The translations under genes and the position numbers were made by a program. Positions 23,569 through 34,980 of a stretch of DNA of 64,000 bases are shown one piece after another (the first letter of the stretch is position 1; every line of letters begins with the position of its first letter). Location of the stretch: contig CH003301.1 of the NCBI GenBank assembly GCA_000149265.1, forward strand, positions 621,438 through 685,437, read 5' to 3'. The stretch is from Ciona savignyi. Lineage: Eukaryota; Chordata; Ascidiacea; Phlebobranchia; Cionidae. The notes beneath the pieces are model-generated. The model was not told the origin of the DNA and made no database searches. It saw nothing but the letters and a program-made list of their open reading frames with translations.

Positions 23569-25650
23569 ATTCAGAATTTGTTTTTGAGCTTTGGTTTAAG
23601 TGCCTGAAAAATCTACCAAAATAGCATTTCATTATATAAAAATTTACGGCCTAAAATTACCTACTGTAAAAAACAATGCTTCACAGGCCCTCTGTACTTC
23701 TGTTTAATTTCTTTCCGAAAGAAAAGCAATCAATGTATTCTACAAACGCGAATCCGCTTCTAGACCAGTATTTGCACCTTATTGTTCGCTTGGGTTACAA
23801 ATTAACTGAACTTGTGGCCCAGACAGGGTTTGTGCCTCGTCTACAGACTTACGTCACCATCACAAATAGAACTTATACTCCCACGCAAACAGATTTTGCA
23901 TTTACTTTGGTAAAAAGTTCTACCATTTGTTATTGCAATTTTAATATTTCCTTGGGTATTATTTAAATTTTAATTAGCTTAAACGTAAGTTTGGATACGG
24001 GTTACTAGTGTTGTACTGACTTAAGTTATTGAATTGTGTTTCGAAATTAATGGATCACATATATTATTGCGTTGGGTTATTCCTGCAGCTGCGCATTTGC
24101 TAATTGTTTGATTGCATTTTTCCGGGACCATCAAAAGAATGACAATTATATCATTTAAGTAACGATTGTAACTATGAATATTAATTGAAGTAAATGGTTA
24201 GTTACTGTGATTCGAAATAAAACTTTGTGTTTTATTTAAATAAGGGAGACAACAATAATGACCGTATAGGCATCTGGCATTGTTGTAACGAACTTAACCT
24301 GATACTAAGGCACACAGACTCTCCACCACTACATAAACTAGTGCCGGTGAAGGTGAGATTGCCTAACTCTACAGGCTTCTACGTAAATACAGATTACTGT
24401 GTTGTATGGAACTAGCATAGACGTTTATTTAAACGAACAATTAGTTAATCTATCTTTTCGACCGACATCCGTGTTTTAAATACAAATCGAATGATCTACG
24501 TTCATTACTATCGATATTCTTTAAGTAACCTTCAGTATACTGTTAACTGAGATTATAAGATACTTTAATTTTAGCTAGTCTTTCTCATAGACCTTCGTAG
24601 TGTGCGTAGCTGGCGTATAACTAGCTGTATATATACATACTTTGACCGGGTATGATGGACGTATATATATACGATTTCGGTGACAAGTGCCTTCTACTCA
24701 TTAAGGCGTCGGTTACGTCACAGAGTACGTGCGATTCTGCACGTACACATCTTTTGACTATCGAAATTACCTTTTCTGTGACCGTTACGTGGCTTACCTT
24801 TGATGGTGTTTTTCCTTGAAATATGGATATTAATAAATTTCAGAAAATAAAACCAAATAAAGTTTTTAAACTTGTTCTCAATGTGCTAAAAGAATATAAA
24901 AACTAAAATTCAAAATAACTATATTTTGTCAAACCGATTTTCTTTAACTAATGAAAAGTGCCAAACATATTTGGGCGCATTGACTTTGATGTTCCAGGTG
25001 TGCTGTAAAAGTTAATTTTCAGATTGAGGATTGTCTATCAGGAAAGGACAATATATATATATATATATGTCACGTAGTATGTTTTGCCCACGCACCAAAA
25101 TATTAAAAAACAATTCTTTACATATATTATCTTTTCACATTAGTAGTATCGATATAATGGCTATTGCAGGCATGATATCAGTAATGGTATAGAACAGTAT
25201 TTGATTACATAGAGACTGTTTGTTATATGTGACGATGTTTACACAGCACAGGAACGTGGCGTTCGGAAATCAGTCACGTAGTAACTCTGCGGTGCTGTTT
25301 TTCGTAGGATAATCGCGGTGGTACATTCAAGTTAAGGCCTACGCCGTCATATATGTTTGACGTCAGAGCATTCCCAAATGTGAAACCTGTTACTATTACA
25401 ATATCGCTAAGGTCATTCATAGGAGAAAAGTTTAACCATGGTATATATTTATAGGCTAAATGTACATCGTTTTAAAATCAAATAAAAATATAAGTGCAAC
25501 AGTGCTAGTGTTTCCTCACTAAAGAGGCTGGCCACAATTATGTAGCCTATACGCATAAAATATATTGGATACAAATAATAAATAGAATAACCATATTATA
25601 TACGGTATACATAGGGCTCAGCCTAGGCTTGTAGGTACTTAGTATATAAG
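23569..25650. other. Intergenic, no gene recognised
   Basis: Between NDUFA4-like copies A and B. It contains an (AT)n run at about 25051-25069, a perfect 8-bp stem with loop GATTCT at about 24728-24749, and a TGACGTCA palindrome at 25358-25365. The open frames of 62-96 codons here show no recognisable protein and no supporting splice signals. Confidence 0.6.
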
Positions 25651-25974
25651 TTATTTGGAGTATCGGCCATCGCTGTAGATCTCAGATAGCATGTTAGTAA
25701 TTGGGCTTCTGTCAACTTCAGTGTACTCAGCTTCGTCTTTGCTTGTGGCAGCGTATAGTTTTTGCGTGCGTTTGTTCCAGTTCACCGCTGTGTGCTGTAT
25801 TTTATTGTTGTTTAGTGACAGCGATCTCCAATTAACTTCATTTTTGAAAGAAGCATGAAACAAAGTATAGCAAGTCAAACTAAATGCCCCTCCGCATGAA
25901 ATGATGACTGCCCATAAGCAGCTGTGCTGGCGAAGAACTGAGTTGGCACCTTTTAGCATTTTTCCGACATCCAT
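25651..25974 (-). CDS. NDUFA4/NMES1 (MLRQ)-family protein, copy B
   Basis: 107-aa protein starting at the ATG at 25974, which sits in a strong GCCACCATGG context and matches the start of copy C. The frame is open for another 76 codons upstream, but that part has no counterpart in A or C, so I exclude it. One membrane span lies at about residues 22-42, then NEVNWRSL, WNKRTQKLYAATSKDEAEY and the tail LSEIYSDGRYSK. It is close to copy C (most of the C-terminal 60 residues identical) and more distant from A. Likely an inner mitochondrial membrane protein by family membership; the exact complex is unknown. Confidence 0.7.
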   Translation of the reverse strand: MDVGKMLKGANSVLRQHSCLWAVIISCGGAFSLTCYTLFHASFKNEVNWRSLSLNNNKIQHTAVNWNKRTQKLYAATSKDEAEYTEVDRSPITNMLSEIYSDGRYSK

Positions 25975-26289
25975 GGTGGCGATTGAACTATTATTCTTTT
26001 TATTTATCTCACTTAAACAGTGGGCAGGAACTACTGCAAAATAAACAACTTTAGTATATGTTGTATACCTATAGTCGACAAAACTAAAATAAGAAGCGTA
26101 AAAATTTGAATCAGCTGCTTTTTGTTTTCTTTGCTCAGTTACCAAAGTACGATAATGGTCACATTTTGAGGTAACAATGGGAACATTTGACTGAATGCGC
26201 AATATGAAAGTAAGTGTACAATGGGAAATAAAATTTGCAAAGATAACTATTTTCTGTTGATTTTTGACTAATACCTACGTTGGATAGTA

Positions 26290-26480
26290 TAAGTAGGTAT
26301 ATATTTATGTTTATCACTATGAATGGGAAAACACACGTGTAGCGTTATCACACGGGCAATCGTCAGATTAGCTCACAACGTAAGGGAGCGTTCTAACCCG
26401 GGTAATCGTAAGATTTCCTCTCGTTCATCGCCGGAGCCATTGTAGTGTGTTCTTATGTACGGCTGAGACGTTTCTTTTAT
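26290..26480 (-). repeat. Degenerate SINE body
   Basis: Contains the phrases GAATGGGAAAAC, CACACGGGCAATCGTCAGAT and CGGAGCCATTGTAGTGTGTT in the same order as the body of the better preserved SINE at 40912-41194. No tRNA-like head is recognisable, so it is a 5'-truncated, old copy. Confidence 0.5.
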
Positions 26481-27463
26481 TTTGATAAAACCCTGTCCCT
26501 CTTAAAATTTTGTTTAGATTTGAACCTAAATTGATTTTCGGCAGATACCGTTGGGTTTAAATACAAAAATAGGAGTGCGGTCATATATTTTTTTAATGTA
26601 ATAAGCCTAACGTATATTCAACTAGCTACAACTGCAAAAAATATCAGACAATTCTAGTATTTTTGACGTCACGTATTAATTGGCCGACGTTAAAACTGAA
26701 TAGAAACATAAGGAATTCTCAAAAAATGGCCGAGAGTGGGCGCTGAGCAATCGCAGCTATTTTGTTAGCATAGTGTTGTTTTTAAAGAAGCTGGTTGTAA
26801 TATTTTGACTAATTTGTACACTTTGTAATAGCCTATTATAAGAATGTCCGCATTTTTATTATATTTCCCCAAAAATATTTATTGGATCGATTTTGTTTGT
26901 CTATTTTCTATAATTATATAGAGGTTAAAGTGTAGTATAATTCTAGTTTATACATACGACCTATAACATCTCTAAAGGTTTCAACTTTTTAATGCTATAT
27001 CTGCACATGCAGTAAAAATAACCACAAATCGGCTACAAACATGGCATTATATACAGTTATTTCGTGTATATAAACATATTTAAATATTTTTTCTCAAAAA
27101 AAACTATAATCCGAATAATAACATCTGCGTGTCTGCAATGCATCAAGTGTATTTAAACAATTTAGGTAAAACACATATCGCGCAATAAGCAAACATTTTT
27201 ATTTCTGCATTGTAGAAATTTGACTAACAAATTGTAATTGCCTAAAATAAATAAATAAATAAAACGTACTTGTTAAAATTCAATGAAAACGGACATTTAC
27301 GTATATATTAAAGCAATATACACACTATTAAGTGATGAAAAACATACATGTAGTATGTCTTCCAAATCAGTTTTGCAGTTTTATACTGTGTAATTTGTTT
27401 GATTTTATTTGTTTTAACTTTTATTGTAGTACGGACTTATGTATTATATGGATTGCAGATTGA

Positions 27464-27787
27464 TTAACTTGAGTAACGGCCATCACTGTAGATCTCAGCT
27501 AGAAGATTGGTGATTGGGCTTCTGTCGACTTCAGTGTACTCAGCCTCGTCTTTGCTTGTGGCAGCGTATAGTTTTTGCGTGCGTTTGTTCCAGTCAATCG
27601 CCGTGTGCTGAATTTTATTGTTGACTCTGCCCAACGATCGCCAGTCGATCTCATTTTTAAAAGCAGATCTATACATCGTGTAGCAAGTCATGCTGAAGGC
27701 GGCTCCGCAAGCACCAACTACTGCCCAAAGACAACTATGTTGACGAAGAACTCCCATTGCGCTTTTGGTCATTTTTCCAAGTTCCAT
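27464..27787 (-). CDS. NDUFA4/NMES1 (MLRQ)-family protein, copy C
   Basis: Intronless 107-aa frame, start MELGKM. LRQHSCLW precedes one membrane span (about residues 20-42), followed by KNEIDWRSL, WNKRTQKLYAATSKDEAEY and the tail LLAEIYSDGRYSS. Length and motif order match copies A and B exactly. Overall layout is that of the MLRQ/NMES1 family, with an extended C-terminus. A pyrimidine-AG (CATCTTTAG) lies 10 bases before the ATG and could be a splice or trans-splice acceptor. B and C look like a later duplication than A. Confidence 0.72.
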   Translation of the reverse strand: MELGKMTKSAMGVLRQHSCLWAVVGACGAAFSMTCYTMYRSAFKNEIDWRSLGRVNNKIQHTAIDWNKRTQKLYAATSKDEAEYTEVDRSPITNLLAEIYSDGRYSS

Positions 27788-29073
27788 ATTGAAAAGCTAA
27801 AGATGCTTGAACAGATTTTCAGAAAAAACTTAAACGCCGCAAAAGCTCTGAATTAATAAAAATTATGGTGTTAAATACAACAAAATTATAATTATTATTC
27901 AATTAAGTTTTATACCTTAGCCACATAATATTAAACACAATATAATCAACCCGAGATATATTCCTATCTAATCCGGAAACACTTCTAACATAAACAATAA
28001 TTAGGCAACATTATGTAAAGCTATGACTCACGTCTACAGTGTACTGTTCTGACCGGTTCACATACCTAATCCTTTGTGCTATACCACAGACAACACAGCG
28101 TAAGCATGAAATTAAATGAACCGATCTCCCTTTCGCTTTCTTACTCGCTCGTACTGATTGCTTTTACTTTTGCCATATGTTAAACTGAATCAAATCAATA
28201 AAAACTAATCAAGCGCCCACAATTTGTCCTCGATGACCAAGCAGTGACCAGATGCTGTGTTTCTCGATCACTAGGCAACGTCGTTATATAGCAGTACAAT
28301 GAGGGAACGACATTGGGATCTAGGTTGACCTATCAGCACCTCTGCCGATGTGATGACGCAATTCTTAGCACATATGACGCAATTCGACACGTGCTCCACC
28401 AGATGTTATTAAATGTTATACAGTAGTTGCTTTTTTATCGACTTCATTATGTTATGTTCTGCCTTGGTTCATTTTTACATCACTAAGACACTAAAGACTC
28501 ACAATATTGATCAACTTATTGAAACCTTAGATATGTAGTAAGCTGTTAAAAACAAACACGCCATATATAAGTGATATATAACCTTCTTAAATCCCTTAGA
28601 AACGTATCTTAACTGGTGTAATGCTGATTTAAAGTAAAACCTTTCTTGATATAAGAAATATTTTGGGCAGCCACACAAGACTGGTCGGGTTTCTTCTATG
28701 CCTTAAACGTAAGATTTGCGGGACTGAGCCTAATTTTGTTTCTAAAGGCGATTGCGTAACTCAGACGAACCGCTTTGTCGTGACGTCAGTGTCCGGTGTT
28801 GCGCAAGACAGATAGTTACTACGATGAATCATTAATATATCGGCAACGTTAGTGGTCCTTTGTTCGCATTTCGCCGCGACCTGATCTTTGCTATTTCTAT
28901 TTAAAACGAATCAGGAAATAAATTACGTTTTTAAACACAGATCTCAATTACAAAGTCAATGTTAAATACAGTCAAACCACTTTCTATGATCGAGAAACAA
29001 GTTAGACCACTTGAACTTAATGAGTCTTTTACATTTCGATTCAAATTTAATTTTAATTTTTTTTATTATTGAT
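27788..29073. other. Intergenic upstream of NDUFA4-like copy C
   Basis: No gene found. Likely contains the promoter of copy C. A perfect TGACGTCA bZIP/CRE-type palindrome lies at 28781-28788, about 1 kb upstream of the start codon. Confidence 0.5.
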
Positions 29074-29077
29074 TTAA

Positions 29078-29972
29078 CCCTTTGACGACGACGGAACCTT
29101 TTGCAGTTTTTGGCACTTTTGAGTAAGGGTTGCCTTTAACCTTGTTTGCTGCGAATACCTGTTGGACTTAGGGAAAAACAATCTATTACAAAGTTGTCCA
29201 GTAGATAATTTTCTACAAATTGGTATTTTTATTTTTTTTGATGACGTTGTAGTATTTGTAATGACGTCATAATTAGTAATTTTTACTCTAATTACTCGTT
29301 ACTGGTAGCTTGTAGAAGATAGTAATGTATTACAAAAGTGTTCAAAATGAAATTTCCTACAAAGTTACGTCTTTTATTTTTTGATGACGTCAACTAAGCT
29401 TGATGACGTCACATAAAACTGACAAATATGGCATTTCATCACCACAATTACTGTTGGCCTCGATCATGCTGGCAGCCTAATCGGCTGTAATCTATTCCGA
29501 AGTTGCCATATTTCTTCCGAATATCAAAGAATAATTGAAAAACAAAGTAAACAAAGGCGAAAAAATGAATAAATATTAATAGTAATTAGAAAAAAACCAT
29601 GTACACATATGTTTATATAATATCGTTGAAAAATCGAAAATGACTGGAAAACTCGAAAACAAAGACGGCTACTGCTAGTTTTATTCTCACAGCGACTGGT
29701 GTAACAATTTTAAGTCCCCAGAAGTCAAAAAAGCGATATTTTACCTAAAAGTTAACCTAGATACAAAAATTTTGAAGAAAAATGTTTGGAGCAATATTAC
29801 TCAAAATTTTTAAATGGAAGGATTATGTTTTTATGCGTTATTTTGAAAGAGCTATTCAAATGCTTTCCAAAAATATCAAAACTAGGAAAATCCCCCAAGA
29901 AACGACTGAATTGTGCATTTTTTTTCGGGGACAAATCTGGGTTACAAATATGTAACCGTCGTCGTCTAAGGG
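29078..29972. mobile_element. piggyBac-type MITE, 895 bp, TTAA-flanked
   Basis: Both ends abut the tetranucleotide TTAA (29074-29077 and 29973-29976). The terminal inverted repeats begin CCCTTTGACGACGACGG at the left and, in reverse complement, CCCTTAGACGACGACGG at the right. TTAA duplication with a CCC-start terminus is diagnostic of the piggyBac superfamily. No transposase frame is present. The interior has perfect TGACGTCA palindromes at 29262-29269, 29385-29392 and 29404-29411. Confidence 0.88.
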
Positions 29973-30354
29973 TTAAAGTCGACAGCACGGCGTAAAACAA
30001 AGTCCCTATCACATAATATAGCCATCGACATTCTTTCGCAACGAAACGATTTTTAGCTTAAACCAATCTGTTCCGTAATGACAAGTATGTTGTTAGTATT
30101 TTTTGATACTCGAGTGTTTTACATTAAGAGAAAGCAAAAAGCGCAGTGACCTAACTTGGCGGTCTTAGACCAACCCTTAGGTTCCATGTAAAACGAGCTG
30201 AATTTCAACAAAAGTTGTGAAAGGTATGTTTGTATAAGCACCCCGTCGCCTTAAAATTTAAACTGCGGCGTGATCTGAACGCCACTGAAGACAAGTTACC
30301 AAGTCGTTTAATGATTACAACACTGCTACTTTCATGATCTGTTTCATTTATTTC

Positions 30355-33300
30355 TTAAGCTGAACTCTGCTGGTCAGACATGATGTCTCTGTCTAATTCA
30401 ACTCTCTCCGCTTCGAGGCGCAATTGCTCCACGGCAGTGCGTAATAAACGGAGTTCCTCCGAACCGCCGTTCTGTTCAACCGGTGTGCTGCCACTTGCAG
30501 TCTTACCAGTAACCTGTCTTTCCACGTGCAACGGCTGCTTCAGAGGGAAACTAATCTTCTGTCCTAAGTTAATTAAACCTGACTTTATTATAGTAAACTT
30601 TATAAAATATCTAAACATAGTCGCCAATACTATTAACCCGTTAACCAAGCATTGATTGACTTTATACCTAATTTCATATCGCCTGTACAATACATTTCCT
30701 AACACTTGTAGAAATTTGAAGCTGCGTAAAAAATTGTACTTACCGGAATTGGAAATTTTTAATTCTTCACATCTAGTAAAACGTTCAATCATAGCTTCAA
30801 TAACTTTGATCTTTTCCATTATGCTAGTTGCCTTCTTGAAATCCATTAGCAGCTCCTTAGTAAATATATGACTGAATAGAGTTATTCAGCCTAACAGCCT
30901 TATTTGAAAAATAATCGAAACTGACACATAATTTCTATTTTTAACCTTAGCGTCTGTGTAGTCTTACCTGTTGTGACTTCATTGCAAGCAACTGCAGGTG
31001 TAAGCTAGAGTCGCGTGTTGGTCGCTCTTTATATTTTACTTGTTCCTTCATGTCGTAACAAGATAGAAGAAAGATGCTCTCCTTATGTGAATCAATTTGT
31101 CGGACGCTCCATGGAATCTAGAACAGTTTAAGCAAACGCGAATCACTATCCTGATCAATGATCGTTATTCCTTTTTTGGGAAGGGGGGCATATTTTATTG
31201 TGCTATTTTAGTAAAATCAAAAGATCGTATTGTTTAAAACACTGTATGTATATAGGTTTATAACGATTATGTGACTTGAAATAAAGTATGTAGTTTCTCC
31301 GGTAACCGACAGGCTCTACATTTAGGACGATGTAACGATATGATATACCAATTGAATAGCAAACCAACATCACGAATGTTATTGCAAATTCTCACAGACT
31401 CTTAATTTTCCGTTTTATATGATTACACATACATATATATTTTACCTTAATATCAAGTCGTACGAAATCAACGCTGCCTTTATTATTCCCGGGCAGTCTT
31501 CCGTTATGGCCGCATCCTGTACCGAGTATAAGGCACTTGCCTCCTATTTCTACCACTGCCAGGGTGTGGTTTAAACTGAAAATGACAAATTTAGAAAAGG
31601 TCCAAGTAGCTCGTGCTTATACGCATGTTTTATCATGAAATAGTAAGTTCACTTTAGGTCAAATGTAACATGCAATACATTGATAAAACATTAAAACCAG
31701 TTTCTTTGTAACTTATGTGCCCGCTGATTATAATGTATAGGCTTATATGCGTCCAGTACGAAGAAATCACGAAGAAAAAAACCGTCAAAACTAAATGGGA
31801 CTTTGTAAATTATGTTATAATTTAATTATGATTTAAATTACCTGCAAAACAAAATTCTTAGCGTTTTGTCATAAAGAACTTGTACTGGTGTGCTACGATC
31901 GATCCGATCACCAGTTCCAAGTTGTCCTTTCCTGTTATTCCCCACCATAAATGCTCTGTTGTATTCATCGATAAATCCAAGATGGCGGTCGCCGATAGAG
32001 CAGGATACGATCTATAACAATGTTTTAAAATTAAACCAAAGTTTTAGCACTGGGAATGGTTACTATTGAAGTATAACCGTGTTTTGCTCATCGTATGTTT
32101 TAGTGGCTACAAAGAGTAAGGATGCCGCAAAATTAAATTAGTTAATATCTTTATAACATCATTTTTCTGCTGAGACTAAAAACTCTAGATATTATCTTGT
32201 TACCAATATCATTGTCTAAACTCTAAATGCCACATAGAATACCTTGGCTACGTGTCGAACTGCTTGTGGAATTCCAACGCGAAACTGGGCGTCATGACCG
32301 AAAATATCGGCAAATTCCGAACGTCGTTGAATAACAAGGTGAAGCTTGCCAGCTTCTGATTACAAAAATATCAAATTTACTTAAAAAATCTAAGCAACAA
32401 GGCGGTAGGTGTAAAATAAAGTTTGTTGTTGTAACTCCCTCTAAGTAATCATCTCCAATCATAAAAGGTTTTATACACAACCGAACATACTGTCCGTGTT
32501 GACCGTGTATACTTGCCTGTTAGAAAACCAACAACTCCAACACTAGTCTCCACGTTCTTTACTTTCTCCCCTAAAGTTTTGCTTGCAGACTTGAGAGTAA
32601 CCTGCATGCCTTCCGAACCCAAATTCAGCAAGGAAGATTCGAACAGATGTAACGAGTAAACCTACACCACAATACACGTTTTCAAATAGAATCAATAATA
32701 TATGAAAACGTAATTTAGAAATGGTAATTTTAAAAAGTAATAACTTCGGTTCTGCTGGTGTTAATTATTAATTTCTCTAAAATCATTCGTAGTTGGAAAT
32801 ATTTGACTATGATGTTTAAGGTCGAAATATTATGTCCATTTTTGTTTAAAGAACAATAAAATGGTCAATGTGACTTATGAAAGCAATTAAGGTTTGTGTC
32901 AAACCTTTCCAGCATCAGTTAAAATGTAGAGCGTTTTTTGTTGGGAAGTCACTGAAGTGAGTTTCATCGAGACAAATCTCATCTCTGGGTCAAAAGTCAT
33001 GTTGAAGACACGGCGACATGTGCGCTCATCAAACACGTCGATTTTGTCACCTGCCATCGGCAGATTTTCATTGCACCTGAATAAAAGTAATATCGATTCT
33101 TAGAACGGATGGAATATTTAAGCATTTTTATTTCGTGTTATGGATAACCGGCATTAATAAAAATAAATCTCTTTATGTTAACAGTCAATAATGCCTTTGC
33201 CGTGTGTTGTATACTAAAAGTAGAGCTGTTACAGTACCGGTACATTTTATATAAGATAGGAAGGGAAATTAAATTATTTTCTGTTCCGCTTATTAACTCA

Positions 33301-34980
33301 TTTGGCGGCGTCCGTTGGTGTCTTACCCAAAGGCAACTAAGAATGACGATGACGTAGTAAGTACAAGTGAAATTGCGCATTTTCGTGACAAATTCCTTAA
33401 AATATTATAAAATCAGACAAGCTGAAATTAGACGTAAACATACCATGTATTTAAATTGGCCCCATTGGTGCGCTCCAGACCGGATTATTTTCTATACTAT
33501 GATTCTTAAAATATAGTACGGTAACTTACCCTGACTGTATCCCGGGAGTGCTTCTTGTATTGGGTTGGCTGCGACGTGACCTCATGCGTTCGCTCTGGGT
33601 AAGAACGTAAACATATCTTCGCAAATTATTATCGTACCTCGGGTCCGTGGTTACCTTTAAGAATAAGCGGCAGTTCAGAAACAAATTATATAACATTATA
33701 GCGCAACTGACGAATGCTGCTTACATCAACAACGTTATGGGCGAACTCGGTATGCCAGTCAGCACGGCGGTAAACGAATTCGTTGGTAATTGCTTCCCTC
33801 TCCCATCTGCTCCTGCGGCAAACACAAGATACACTCTGCATTGACTTTTATTTACACTAACATCATTTTGTGATACATGTTTTTAGACAAGGTACTGACC
33901 GATATACATGTAAACAGCACGCCATGTCCAGGGCAAATACATGATCTCGACTCGTACATAACTTCTTGTATCCGTAACACGACTTGTTGTCAATAATAGC
34001 ACATTGAGTGCGACGTTTAGAGCCACTACTACCCAGTAGTTGGTACTTTATTCCTTTCGTATCTACACAATTATGGATATTTCCTAAACGGGTATAAAGT
34101 ATAGGTGGTCGACATAGTACGAAAAAGTTCAAAATATAAGAAATAGCTCACGTTGTCACATATTATAATACAAATAAATACAACTGTTTGGAATAAAAGG
34201 TTCTACTGAGTTGGATGGAAAATTTCAATCGTACAGACCACACTTCAAAAACTTCGGTAACTCGAAGGTGGTCGCAAGGTAATCAACGATCACCCGTGTG
34301 AGAACGCTTCCTTACGTAATCGCTAAATAATCTCTGACGATTGATCTTTTGATAATTCCCCTTATCTAAAAGAAATAACTCACGATGCATTGCATACTCT
34401 CTCTTCCAGTCATCTATATGTGGAAGTGAAATCCCCAGACCGGGAATTCTTTCGGTAAATCTGTGGTGGCGGTTTCGTGTGAGAAGCCGCCATATGTGAT
34501 CCTGTTCAATAATCGCATTCAGACGACGACAAGTTGATGCTAATCTTCCAATTTCAATCGGCGTGAGGTACAAAATTATGTGTACCAGCTATAAAAATAA
34601 CAGATTTAGTAAAAATTATTTTCATAATTTCTGTGAATTTATTATATTGACTTACAATTTCGTCTGGTAAACGCAGGATTGGACAAATAAAAATACTTTC
34701 AGCTTTCCTTGCAGCTGAAGTTCCGGAACGTAACTTTTTGGGGTCGATTTTAATGTGCTTTGTGCTTGAAACAGACTCCGATCGGTTCTGTGTAATTTAT
34801 TTTAATTTTAACGATGTAATCCATAGTCATACTCTATTCCACTTACCGTTTCGTCGGGGATTGGTCTCCATTTCCGTTTTCGAAACGGAATTCGTTGTTC
34901 CCAATCGTCCGCCTAATGGTATGTACTGTTATCAAGACACAATTAAATATTTAAACGTCGCAACTTACCTCTCGGTCCAT
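30355..34980 (-). CDS. FBXO24: FBXO24-like F-box/RCC1-repeat protein (15 coding exons)
   Basis: Likely SCF ubiquitin-ligase substrate receptor. Coding exons (high to low): 34969-34980, 34847-34912, 34656-34787, 34316-34588, 33900-33982, 33766-33856, 33530-33654, 32905-33076, 32517-32661, 32243-32355, 31842-32011, 31446-31575, 30968-31117, 30744-30855, 30355-30563; phases all join, giving about 660 aa. The F-box spans exons 3-4 (LRLPDEILVHIILYLTP, then ASTCRRL...IWR). CTSRDHVFALD, DPRYDNNLRRYVYVL, GNNRKGQLGTGDRIDR and SLNHTLAV align in order with vertebrate FBXO24. The last three exons form the helical C-terminus. The intron after exon 9 has a GC donor (CAG|GCAAGT), required by phase. The exon 5 acceptor and exon 6 donor are the least certain junctions. 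The stop overlaps an AATAAA polyadenylation signal (30347-30352). Confidence 0.85.

Noticed and set aside
23676-23966. 96-codon plus-strand open frame beside NDUFA4-like copy A
   Set aside because: No recognisable domain, no neighbouring splice partner, and codon use looks random.
25975-26202. 76-codon N-terminal extension of NDUFA4-like copy B
   Set aside because: No counterpart in copies A and C; the internal ATG has a strong context and gives the same 107-aa length as the others.
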